A DNA stretch of 8,030 nucleotides from Cyclobacteriaceae bacterium (GCA_030589835.1 JAUUZS010000177.1:1-8030); one strand, 5' to 3'; positions 1-5,818 are shown, counted from the first letter of the stretch. Notes: generated from the sequence alone by a model not told the origin. Made by a program: numbers and translations.

Positions 1-1
1 G

Positions 2-601
2 GCTGCTCAATTAGCTGGGAAACCAAGTATGATGAGTCCTGCCTCGTCGGCAGACAGGCCGGAAGGTGGAGCGGTTATGACTGGTCATAATCATGGTATG
101 GATGGAGGAATGGTTCAAAGCGAACAAAAGGTTGAGCTTAAACCAATGGAGATAAATACCGATGTAAAGCAGGCATTATCCCCATTGTATGAATCATACC
201 TCTCTCTTAAAAATGCGTTGGTGAATGATGATTTTGACCTGGCCAGGACTGAAGGGGAAAAATTCAAGAAACAGCTAAAAGGCATCAGCATGTCTATGTT
301 CGAAGGTGAAGCTCATAACTTTTGGATGCAGCATAGCATGCCAGCTGCGAAATTGATCATAGAACTTGTGAAAGCTACAGATATAACTTCAGCAAGAATA
401 CCATTCAAACCGCTTTCCGAACATATGATTCAACTGGCAAAGGCTTTTGATCCTTTTGAAAAACCACTATTTATTCAACATTGCCCCATGGCAGACGATT
501 TTAATGGTGCGGATTGGTTAAGTACAGAAGAAAACATTATGAATCCGTATTTCGGAGAGTCCATGCTTACCTGCGGGAATGTGAAAGATGAAATCAAGTA
601 A
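2..601 (+). CDS. CusB-type efflux RND periplasmic adaptor, C-terminal part with DUF3347 domain (5' partial)
   Basis: The reading frame is open to the left edge, so this is the last 199 residues of a longer protein; the first ATG in the window, at 29, is internal. The first residues (AAQLAGKPSMMSP) resemble the end of the CusB/HlyD-type membrane-fusion region of heavy-metal RND efflux adaptors. A His/Met-rich linker follows (GHNHGMDGGM, about 83-112 nt), then a DUF3347 domain from about nt 160 to the stop. That domain carries the family hallmarks: HCPMA with its Cys at nt 482-484, a WLS motif, NPYFGESM, and a second Cys in the CG pair at nt 572-574. Adaptors of this type link an inner-membrane RND pump to an outer-membrane channel in the periplasm, exporting Cu(I)/Ag(I) or similar ions. 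Metal binding by the Cys, His and Met residues is inferred. The stop codon TAA is also the first three bases of the heptamer array that follows. The pump gene itself would lie upstream. Confidence 0.85.
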   Translation, partial: AAQLAGKPSMMSPASSADRPEGGAVMTGHNHGMDGGMVQSEQKVELKPMEINTDVKQALSPLYESYLSLKNALVNDDFDLARTEGEKFKKQLKGISMSMFEGEAHNFWMQHSMPAAKLIIELVKATDITSARIPFKPLSEHMIQLAKAFDPFEKPLFIQHCPMADDFNGADWLSTEENIMNPYFGESMLTCGNVKDEIK

Positions 602-724
602 AAGTTAAAAGTTAGAAGCTAGAAGCCAGAAGTTAGAAGCTAGAAGTTAGAGGCTAGAAGCTAGAAGCTAGAAGTTAGAGGCTAGAAGCTAGAAGCTAGA
701 AGTTAGAGGCCAGAGATTAAAAGT
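599..724 (+). repeat. Heptamer tandem array, 18 units in perfect 7-bp phase
   Basis: The stretch divides without any phase slip into 18 heptamers of consensus TARAAGN. Units in order: TAAAAGT twice, TAGAAGC twice, CAGAAGT, TAGAAGC, TAGAAGT, TAGAGGC, then a four-unit block (TAGAAGC, TAGAAGC, TAGAAGT, TAGAGGC) at 655-682 repeated identically at 683-710, then CAGAGAT and TAAAAGT. The block at 627-654 is a diverged copy of the same 28-bp higher-order unit. The first unit contains the stop codon of the adaptor gene. Nearly every unit starts with TAG or TAA, so all three plus-strand frames are closed. It fills most of the gap between the adaptor and the DUF2911 gene. Confidence 0.95.
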
Positions 725-804
725 GAAATGCTTTTAGGACTGACTTGGCTGTGGACTTTATAGACAGACATTAAGTAAATTATAATACAATAAATCATAA
801 CACT

Positions 805-1374
805 ATGAATAAACTTATCATAATATTTTTGGCGGTTGCATTTTCCTTTTCCTGTACGACAGGAAATAAAAAAATGGATAATCACAATCATAGCATGTCG
901 GCTGAAACTTCAAACACAAAAGTTAAAAGTCCACACACAGCAGCTATGGTAAATGTAGGCGTAAATCATGTACATATCGATTACAGCTCGCCACGAGTGC
1001 GTGGCCGCATGGTATTCGGAGGATTGGTAGCCTATGGAGAGATCTGGTCTACAGGCACTCACAATGCAACATCCATCAATTTTAGGCAGGATGTGGTTAT
1101 CAATGAACAAACAATTAAAAAAGGAAAATATGCCCTTTTTACTATTCCGGGAAAAGACAATTGGACAATCATCCTCAACACCAAGTGGGATCAGCATTTG
1201 GCAGATGAATACAACACAGATGAGGATGTGTTGAGAATGGAGGTGACCCCAATATTGTCAGATGAAAGTTTGGAAGAGCTGACATTTAAAGTTATTCCTA
1301 TAGATGATAACTCCTGTACAATTCGCTTTCAATGGGAAAAAGTAACATTTGAGTTCAACATTATCAATAAATAA
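805..1374 (+). CDS. DUF2911 domain lipoprotein with His-rich tether
   Basis: This is a 189-residue protein. The N-terminus is a short lipoprotein signal peptide: a hydrophobic stretch after MNKL and a lipobox SFSC with the lipidated Cys at residue 17, so export and membrane anchoring are expected. Residues 24-31 form a short His/Met tether (MDNHNHSM). From about residue 42 the DUF2911 domain runs to the end, with SPH, NHVHIDYSSPRVRGR (54-68), FGGLVAYGEIWSTGTHNAT (71-89), GKYALFTIPG and WDQHLADEYN. DUF2911 has no established biochemical function. The gene sits 203 bp after the adaptor and 28 bp before a secreted DUF3347 gene in the same direction, so co-transcription with the latter is likely. 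No Shine-Dalgarno site or clear TAnnTTTG promoter was seen; a TATAAT-like hexamer at 781-786 lacks a matching upstream box. A role in metal handling is inferred from context and the His tether only. Confidence 0.88.
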   Translation: MNKLIIIFLAVAFSFSCTTGNKKMDNHNHSMSAETSNTKVKSPHTAAMVNVGVNHVHIDYSSPRVRGRMVFGGLVAYGEIWSTGTHNATSINFRQDVVINEQTIKKGKYALFTIPGKDNWTIILNTKWDQHLADEYNTDEDVLRMEVTPILSDESLEELTFKVIPIDDNSCTIRFQWEKVTFEFNIINK

Positions 1375-1402
1375 TTATTTATAACTTTTAAATTTTAAAA
1401 CT

Positions 1403-1873
1403 ATGAACATTAAAAATTCAGTATCAAAGTTTATGCTTGCAATAGGCCTGAGCTTCATTATTTCAATTGCCGGTTTCGCTCAGCAAACTCAGGGCATTTT
1501 ATCTTCTTATTTGCAAATTAAAGATGCTTTGGTGAAAACGGATAGCAAAACGGCAGGTGTTGCCGCAAAAGATTTAGTAGCGCTTGTCGGCGACAAGAGT
1601 GATGATGTGTCAAAAAAGGTCAAAGCCAATGCAAAAGAAATCTCAGAATCGAGCGATATTAAGGTTCAAAGGAAGCATTTCAATGACCTTTCACAAAATG
1701 TTTATGCCCTGGTGAAAAGTTCATCAAATAATGACAAACCTGTTTATAAGCAGTATTGTCCCATGGCTTTCAACAACACCGGTGCTTACTGGCTGGCATC
1801 TGAGAAGGAAATCAACAATCCTTATTTCGGAGATATGATGCTGCATTGCGGTATGGTAAAGGAGGAATTGTAA
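1403..1873 (+). CDS. Secreted DUF3347 domain protein
   Basis: This is a 156-residue protein with a Sec signal peptide: basic start (MNIKNSVSK), hydrophobic core, and a likely cleavage after GFA at residue 26, leaving QQTQ at the mature N-terminus. The rest is a single DUF3347 domain: an N-terminal helical part beginning SSYLQIKDALVKTD, then the conserved end YCPMAFNNTGAYWLASE (Cys119), NPYFGDMM and HCGMV (Cys149), close to residue 156. The last 40 residues align motif by motif with the C-terminus of the adaptor at 2-601, so the two genes share a domain. A periplasmic metal-binding or metal-delivery role is plausible from the two conserved Cys, the Met and His residues and the efflux neighbour, but is not proven for the family. 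It lies 28 bp after the DUF2911 gene and is followed at once by a terminator, so it is probably the last gene of the transcript. Confidence 0.88.
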   Translation: MNIKNSVSKFMLAIGLSFIISIAGFAQQTQGILSSYLQIKDALVKTDSKTAGVAAKDLVALVGDKSDDVSKKVKANAKEISESSDIKVQRKHFNDLSQNVYALVKSSSNNDKPVYKQYCPMAFNNTGAYWLASEKEINNPYFGDMMLHCGMVKEEL

Positions 1874-1879
1874 AAAAGA

Positions 1880-1904
1880 AAACCCACTGATATCCAGTGG
1901 GTTT
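1880..1904. terminator. Bidirectional Rho-independent terminator
   Basis: A perfect 10-bp stem (AAACCCACTG / CAGTGGGTTT) with a 5-nt loop starts 6 bp after the DUF3347 stop codon. On the plus strand the T-tract is weak (TTTCTTACT). On the minus strand the stem is followed by a T-rich run (from the A-rich bases 1871-1882), so it also suits the convergent tRNA-Cys gene, whose 3' end is 14 bp away. Confidence 0.85.
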
Positions 1905-1917
1905 CTTACTAAAATTG

Positions 1918-1988
1918 AGGTCTCGGGCGGATTCGAACCGTCGTAAAAGGTTTTGCAGACCTCTGCCTAGCCACTCGGCCACGAGACC
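1918..1988 (-). tRNA. tRNA-Cys (anticodon GCA)
   Basis: The minus strand folds into a complete cloverleaf of 71 nt. The acceptor stem is GGTCTCG/CGAGACC and the discriminator is U, as expected for tRNA-Cys. The anticodon stem GAGGT/ACCTT carries loop CTGCAAA, giving anticodon GCA at 1954-1956. The T-arm has loop TTCGAAT. The T-stem contains one A-C mismatch (GACGG against CCGCC). CCA is not encoded. The gene stands alone, with its own promoter upstream and a shared bidirectional terminator downstream. Confidence 0.95.
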
Positions 1989-2005
1989 GTTTTTTGAACG
2001 GGTTG

Positions 2006-2036
2006 CAAAAGTACAAAGAATGTAATGCGAAGCAAA
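2006..2036 (-). promoter_or_regulatory. Bacteroidota-type promoter of tRNA-Cys
   Basis: On the minus strand, TTTG (2036-2033) is followed after 19 bp by TACTTTTG (2013-2006), an exact match to the TAnnTTTG -7 element used by the primary sigma factor of Bacteroidota. The expected transcription start, near 2000, is about 12 nt upstream of the tRNA 5' end at 1988. This is the clearest promoter in the window. Confidence 0.75.
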
Positions 2037-2362
2037 TTAATAATTAAATTTTTAGCGTCTTCCTGATTGATCCAAAGGGTGTACGACTGTTTGGTAAAAT
2101 AGGGAATAACAAATGATGCCACAAGATTTGAACAGCCTGGAGATTATTAAGAAGCATAAAAGGCTGTTTGGCTCAAAGAATGATAAGTTAAAATCACAAT
2201 CCTGACTACCGCATCCAGGGCGAAAAAGTGCTCTGCATATTTTGCAAATCCTTTGCGTTTTGTGCTGATCTATTAAGTATAGGAAGATATAACCTGAATA
2301 ATAGATGATATTTTTTAAGTACTGAAAAACAAGGAATTGATTTTAGTATAATAAAAACATTG

Positions 2363-2390
2363 CCCCTCATTTTGGGGGTTATTATTTTTT
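2363..2390 (+). terminator. Weak terminator-like hairpin, no known gene upstream
   Basis: CCCC (2363-2366) and GGGG (2374-2377) form a 4-bp G/C stem with a 7-nt loop, followed by the T-rich run GTTATTATTTTTT. The stem is short, so this is only suggestive. No plus-strand gene was recognised upstream of it. Confidence 0.3.
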
Positions 2391-2392
2391 AC

Positions 2393-2442
2393 CAAAAAAA
2401 AGTCAAAACTGCCTATACATTATATAAAGACTATTTTGACTT
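2393..2442 (-). terminator. Rho-independent terminator of tRNA-Arg
   Basis: Read on the minus strand, a perfect 9-bp stem (AAGTCAAAA 2442-2434, TTTTGACTT 2408-2400) with a 25-nt loop leads directly into a run of seven further T's (2399-2393). It starts about 21 nt past the 3' end of tRNA-Arg. The large loop and A/T-rich stem make it weaker than a classic terminator. Confidence 0.6.
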
Positions 2443-2462
2443 AAATTGATATGGTAAAAAAG

Positions 2463-2536
2463 TACGCCCGGAAGGATTTGAACCCTCAACCCCCGGAGCC
2501 GAAATCCGGTATTCTATCCAGTTGAACTACGGGCGC
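2463..2536 (-). tRNA. tRNA-Arg (anticodon UCG)
   Basis: The minus strand gives a complete 74-nt cloverleaf. The acceptor stem is GCGCCCG/CGGGCGT (first pair G-U) with discriminator A. The D-stem is GTTC/GAAT. The anticodon stem CCGGA/TCCGG carries loop TTTCGGC, so the anticodon is UCG, reading CGN arginine codons. The T-stem GAGGG/CCTTC has loop TTCAAAT. CCA is not encoded. Confidence 0.95.
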
Positions 2537-2617
2537 ATTTAATGGTATATCCTCTCTAAACAGAGAGTCCAGTTGAACGCTGTAAGCCGATAGGCATGTA
2601 CAGGCACATTTGGAATG

Positions 2618-2648
2618 CAAAAATGAATAAATTCTGCGTGTTGTCCAA
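2618..2648 (-). promoter_or_regulatory. Possible promoter of tRNA-Arg
   Basis: On the minus strand TTGG (2648-2645) is followed after 19 bp by CATTTTTG (2625-2618), one base off the TAnnTTTG consensus. The spacing matches the tRNA-Cys promoter exactly. It would leave a leader of about 75 nt containing a 6-bp hairpin (2552-2567). Support is moderate because the -7 element is imperfect. Confidence 0.35.
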
Positions 2649-2721
2649 TAATTTTATGCGATTAACTTAAAAAAATGTTTTGTAACGAATTTCGGTTATT
2701 GTGCTTAAAATAGGCCACTCG

Positions 2722-2791
2722 TAAAAGCTAAAAGCAAAATGGCAAAAGAAAAAAAACTATTCCATCTTCAGCCTTTAACCTCTAACTTCTT
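2722..2791. repeat. Heptamer repeat remnants in both orientations at the 3' end of sucC
   Basis: On the minus strand the bases overlapping and following the sucC stop read as four in-phase heptamers: AAGAAGT (2791-2785), TAGAGGT, TAAAGGC and TGAAGAT (ending 2764). On the plus strand 2722-2735 is TAAAAGC twice, followed by degenerate units up to about 2749. The units match the TARAAGN consensus of the arrays at 599-724 and 6663-6704. No convincing terminator hairpin for sucC was seen here, although the minus strand has an eight-T run at 2758-2751. Confidence 0.6.
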
Positions 2792-3981
2792 TAAGCCAAG
2801 ACTTCTTTTACTCTATTGGCTGCATCTTTGAGTAAAACAGCAGACTTTACTTTCAGCCCACTTTCATCAATAATTTTTGCGCCTTCCGCTGCATTTGTAC
2901 CCTGTAGTCGCACGATTATAGGGATATCAATGGTTCCAATATTTTTATAGGCTTCAACCACCCCCTGAGCAACCCGGTCACACCGTACAATTCCTCCAAA
3001 TACATTGATAAGGATAGCTTTTACATTTGGGTCTTTCATAATAATCCTGAACCCTGCCTCTACTGTCTCGGCATTTGCTCCCCCTCCAACATCGAGGAAG
3101 TTTGCCGGTTCACCACCAGATAGCTTAATGATATCCATGGTAGCCATAGCCAATCCGGCGCCATTCACCATGCAGCCTACGTTTCCATCGAGCTTCACAT
3201 AGTTTAGCCCAACTTCTCCGGCTTCCAGCTCCAGAGGATCTTCTTCGGTGATGTCACGCATCGCCTCAAGCTCCGGGTGCCTGTATAGCGCATTGTCATC
3301 CAGATTGACTTTTGCATCGACAGCAAGGATTTTGTTGTCTGATGTTTTTAATACTGGATTAATTTCAAATAATGAGGCATCGGTAGAAATAAATGCAGTA
3401 TATAAGGCATGGATAAATTTTGACATTTCACGTGCTACTTTTCCTTCAAGGCCTAATTTATAGGCTACCTTTCTGGCTTGAAATGGTTTCAGCCCCTGTC
3501 CGGGATCGATCCATTCTTTGATGATTTTTTCGGGTGTATTGGCTGCAACCTCTTCAATGTCCATACCTCCCTCAGTAGAGGCCATTACCACATTGCAACT
3601 GGTTGCCCGGTCTAGTAAAATACTTACATAATACTCCTTAGGTTCAGTGTCGCCCGGATAATATACATCTTCCGTAATGAGTACTTTATGAACTTTCTTT
3701 CCCTCAGGGCCTGTCTGATGTGTCACCAATTGCATTCCAAGGATCTGTTTTGAAATATCCTCTACTTCCTGCAAATTTTTTGCGAGTTTCACTCCTCCAC
3801 CCTTGCCTCTTCCTCCGGCATGGATTTGAGCTTTTACCACCCACCAGTTTGTGCCGGTTTCCGCATTTAATTTTTTTGCCGCCGCAACAGCTTTTAAGGG
3901 TGTATCTGCTACTATCCCTTCCTGGATATTGACACCGAAACTTTTAAGTGTGTTCTTTGCCTGATATTCGTGAATATTCAT
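2791..3981 (-). CDS. sucC: Succinate-CoA ligase [ADP-forming] subunit beta
   Basis: This 396-residue protein is full length for the SucC family. With the alpha subunit SucD it interconverts succinyl-CoA and succinate plus CoA in the TCA cycle, coupled to nucleotide phosphorylation in the cytoplasm. The start MNIHEYQAK is the canonical SucC N-terminus. The ATP-grasp part includes HAGGRGKGG (54-63). EINP (206-209) and Asp222 match the family's magnesium-binding Asn and Asp. The C-terminal CoA-ligase part has [15 protein letters not shown] (269-283) and GGIVRCD (329-335), the loop that meets the substrate and the alpha subunit. No key residue appears missing. sucD is not adjacent on either side, so it must be encoded elsewhere. 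The gene is divergent from the ABC ATPase gene across 154 bp. A near-match to the -7 element (TAACCTTTG, one base too long) lies at 4034-4026. The stop codon overlaps heptamer repeats. Confidence 0.97.
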   Translation of the reverse strand: MNIHEYQAKNTLKSFGVNIQEGIVADTPLKAVAAAKKLNAETGTNWWVVKAQIHAGGRGKGGGVKLAKNLQEVEDISKQILGMQLVTHQTGPEGKKVHKVLITEDVYYPGDTEPKEYYVSILLDRATSCNVVMASTEGGMDIEEVAANTPEKIIKEWIDPGQGLKPFQARKVAYKLGLEGKVAREMSKFIHALYTAFISTDASLFEINPVLKTSDNKILAVDAKVNLDDNALYRHPELEAMRDITEEDPLELEAGEVGLNYVKLDGNVGCMVNGAGLAMATMDIIKLSGGEPANFLDVGGGANAETVEAGFRIIMKDPNVKAILINVFGGIVRCDRVAQGVVEAYKNIGTIDIPIIVRLQGTNAAEGAKIIDESGLKVKSAVLLKDAANRVKEVLA

Positions 3982-4025
3982 TGTCTCATATTTTGGTCTA
4001 AACTAGAGGTTTTAAAAATATTTAC

Positions 4026-4034
4026 CAAAGGTTA
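4026..4034 (-). promoter_or_regulatory. Possible -7 element of sucC
   Basis: TAACCTTTG on the minus strand resembles TAnnTTTG with one extra spacer base. It lies about 45 nt upstream of the sucC start codon. No TTG box was found at the usual distance, so this is tentative. Confidence 0.25.
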
Positions 4035-4059
4035 AACCTTGATTAAAAAAAAACTTATG

Positions 4060-4080
4060 TTTTTACGTCTCATGTAAAAA
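4060..4080. promoter_or_regulatory. Perfect 7-bp inverted repeat between sucC and the ABC ATPase gene
   Basis: TTTTTAC (4060-4066) and GTAAAAA (4074-4080) are exact reverse complements around the 7-nt centre GTCTCAT. The site lies upstream of both divergent genes. It could be an operator or a small hairpin; nothing in the sequence identifies a binding protein. Confidence 0.35.
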
Positions 4081-4097
4081 GATTTGCACGAATTTCT

Positions 4098-4105
4098 TAT
4101 GTTTG
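4098..4105 (+). promoter_or_regulatory. -7 promoter element of the ABC ATPase gene
   Basis: TATGTTTG is an exact TAnnTTTG match 30 bp upstream of the ATG at 4136. A TTTG at 4083-4086 is too close (11 bp) to serve as the normal upstream box, and none was seen at 19-21 bp. Confidence 0.4.
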
Positions 4106-4135
4106 AATTAATTTTAATGTAGCAAAAGATACTTA

Positions 4136-4792
4136 ATGATTCTAAAAGGAAAGCAACTCGCCAAATCGTATGGAGACCTGAAGGTGTTGAAGGGGATTGA
4201 TATTGAAATTAAAAAGGGTGAGATTGTATCAATAGTTGGGGCTTCAGGAGCAGGAAAGAGCACTTTGCTTCATATTTTGGGTACTCTGGATAATGCCGAT
4301 GGAGGGGAACTTTTTGTAAAAGGAGAAAATATTACTAGTCTGAATAATAATCAGATTGCCAGGTTTCGGAATATGAATATTGGCTTTGTCTTTCAATTTC
4401 ATAACCTGCTGCCGGAATTTACGGCTTTGGAAAATGTATGTATTCCGGGTTATATCAGTAAGCAAGACACAAAGAAGGTTGAGGCAAAGGCTCTCCAATT
4501 GTTGGAATTACTGGGGATCAGTGATCGAAAAAACAATAAACCCTCGGAACTTTCAGGTGGAGAACAGCAACGGGCATCTGTTGCAAGAGCATTGATCAAC
4601 GATCCGGAAATTGTATTTGCCGATGAACCGAGCGGTAACCTCGACTCAAAAAATGCAGATGATCTTCATGAATTGTTTTTTAAGCTGAGGAAAGAGCTCA
4701 ATCAAACATTTGTCATTGTAACACATAATGAACACCTGGCTCAAATGGCGGACAGAATTCTGGAAATAAAAGACGGCCTAATCGTTAAATAG
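4136..4792 (+). CDS. LolD-type ABC transporter ATP-binding protein
   Basis: This 218-residue protein is a complete nucleotide-binding subunit without a membrane domain. Walker A is GASGAGKST (35-43), the Q-loop is Gln87 in FVFQFH, the ABC signature is LSGGEQQR (139-146), Walker B is IVFADEP (159-165) with catalytic Glu164, the D-loop is SGNLD (166-170), and the H-loop is His197 in VTHN. The sequence LLPEFTALENV after the Q-loop and the overall size are typical of the LolD/MacB/FtsE group and closest to LolD, which powers release of lipoproteins from the inner membrane to the carrier LolA. No LolC/LolE-type permease is present in the window, so the partner and substrate are uncertain. The start ATG at 4136 is followed directly by the conserved N-terminus (MILKGKQLAKSYG). 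The gene has its own -7 element and is 115 bp from the transporter gene downstream. Confidence 0.92.
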   Translation: MILKGKQLAKSYGDLKVLKGIDIEIKKGEIVSIVGASGAGKSTLLHILGTLDNADGGELFVKGENITSLNNNQIARFRNMNIGFVFQFHNLLPEFTALENVCIPGYISKQDTKKVEAKALQLLELLGISDRKNNKPSELSGGEQQRASVARALINDPEIVFADEPSGNLDSKNADDLHELFFKLRKELNQTFVIVTHNEHLAQMADRILEIKDGLIVK

Positions 4793-4863
4793 TCTGCCCT
4801 AATTTGATACATGCCTAATCATGCCCCGGGACTTTATTTAAAATCTGTTTTTAATTTTTTTTT

Positions 4864-4871
4864 TAGTTTTG
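4864..4871 (+). promoter_or_regulatory. -7 promoter element of the EamA transporter gene
   Basis: TAGTTTTG matches TAnnTTTG exactly, 36 bp upstream of the ATG at 4908, within a very T-rich leader. No convincing TTTG box at 19-21 bp upstream was found. Confidence 0.4.
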
Positions 4872-4907
4872 TGTTTTTATTAAAATCTACATTTTATCAG
4901 CATCATA

Positions 4908-5783
4908 ATGAGTAAAGGAGTTTGGTTCATGCTACTAGCCACATTATTTTTCTCGTTGATGAATGTGGCGGTAAAGCTGGTTCCTCATATCCCGGCTGTT
5001 GAGGTCGTATTTTTTCGCTCGGTGGTATCCTTAGTATTGAGTGTCGGCATCCTAAAAGTATCCAAAGTTTCGGTTTGGGGGAAAAACAAAAAAATATTGA
5101 TACTGCGAGGTGTTTCAGGAGCTATGGCACTTATTTTGTATTATCGATTAATCCAGGAAATTCCACTCGCCACGGCCACCACCATCTTATTTCTTTCACC
5201 TGTATTTGCGACAATTTTAGGGATATTCTTTGTGAAAGAAGAAGTGCGGCCTATTCAATGGTTTTTCTTTATTATATCCTTTGTGGGGATTGTGATGGTA
5301 AAAGGATTTGACCCAAGGATCGGTACTATATATCTTCTGATGGGGTTCAGCTCGTCTTTGTTCTCAGGAGTAGCTTTTAATTGCATCAGAAAATTGAATA
5401 CCTCTGAACATCCCTTGGTTATTATTTTCTATTTCCCACTAGTCACCTTGCCGATCGCCGGTATATGGACCTGTTTTGACTGGGTAATGCCAAAAGGCAT
5501 TGATTGGTTTATTTTATTGATGGTGGGGGTATTGACGCAAATAGCGCAGTATTTTATGACACGATCTTTCCAGACAGAAGAGATTTCTAAAGTGGCTAGT
5601 CTGAGATATTTGGGAATAATCTATGCTTTGTTTTTTGGGTATGTGTTTTTTGATGAAGGATTCAATTACCTTGTTTATTTCGGTATGGGGCTTACCATAT
5701 TTGGCGTAGTGCTCAATATTTGGTACAAACATGTCCAATTGAAAGCGGATAAGAATATTTTCCGGGGAAAGTTGATGAATTAA
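4908..5783 (+). CDS. EamA/DMT-family membrane transporter
   Basis: This 291-residue, very hydrophobic protein has about ten predicted membrane-spanning segments and two EamA-type halves (roughly 2-133 and 143-275). This is the standard architecture and length of the drug/metabolite transporter superfamily in the inner membrane. Family-like features are the start (GVWFMLLATLFFSLMNVAVK), the FFRS motif after the first loop (36-39), the PLATATTILFLSPVFATILG segment near 100-120 in the first half, and VASLRYLGIIYALFFGYVFFDE near the end of the second half. Substrates of this group are mostly unknown (amino acids, nucleotides, metabolites or drugs), and neither the sequence nor the neighbours narrow this down. 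It sits between the ABC ATPase and yebC genes, with gaps of 115 and 69 bp that each hold a candidate -7 element, so it is probably not in a tight operon. No terminator follows it. Confidence 0.9.
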   Translation: MSKGVWFMLLATLFFSLMNVAVKLVPHIPAVEVVFFRSVVSLVLSVGILKVSKVSVWGKNKKILILRGVSGAMALILYYRLIQEIPLATATTILFLSPVFATILGIFFVKEEVRPIQWFFFIISFVGIVMVKGFDPRIGTIYLLMGFSSSLFSGVAFNCIRKLNTSEHPLVIIFYFPLVTLPIAGIWTCFDWVMPKGIDWFILLMVGVLTQIAQYFMTRSFQTEEISKVASLRYLGIIYALFFGYVFFDEGFNYLVYFGMGLTIFGVVLNIWYKHVQLKADKNIFRGKLMN

Positions 5784-5818
5784 TGAATTTTGATTCCTTA
5801 TAAGTTAGTTAAAACTGT

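Larger units (their letters stand above)
1989..2462. other. Intergenic region between the two tRNA genes, no convincing gene
   Basis: The 474 bp hold no long open frame on either strand. They contain the tRNA-Cys promoter (2006-2036), an 8-bp perfect inverted repeat (AACAGCCT 2131-2138 / AGGCTGTT 2161-2168, 22-nt loop) inside a 30-codon open frame at 2113-2205, a TTTGCG-rich patch at 2231-2258 that resembles part of the palindromic element at 6780-6982, a weak plus-strand terminator-like hairpin at 2363-2390, and the tRNA-Arg terminator at 2393-2442. Confidence 0.8.

Noticed and set aside
29..601. A complete 190-residue gene starting at the ATG at 29
   Set aside because: The frame stays open to the window edge and the preceding residues continue a CusB-type adaptor, so this ATG is internal.
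599..724. CRISPR array
   Set aside because: The units are only 7 bp, with no unique spacers and no cas genes nearby. It is a simple tandem repeat.
781..786. TATAAT as a sigma70-type -10 box for the DUF2911 gene
   Set aside because: No -35 hexamer lies at 16-18 bp, and Bacteroidota promoters normally use TAnnTTTG; in an A/T-rich leader this hexamer is expected by chance.
910..1197. Minus-strand open frame of 95 codons
   Set aside because: It is antisense to the DUF2911 gene, whose frame has clear domain motifs and a lipoprotein signal.
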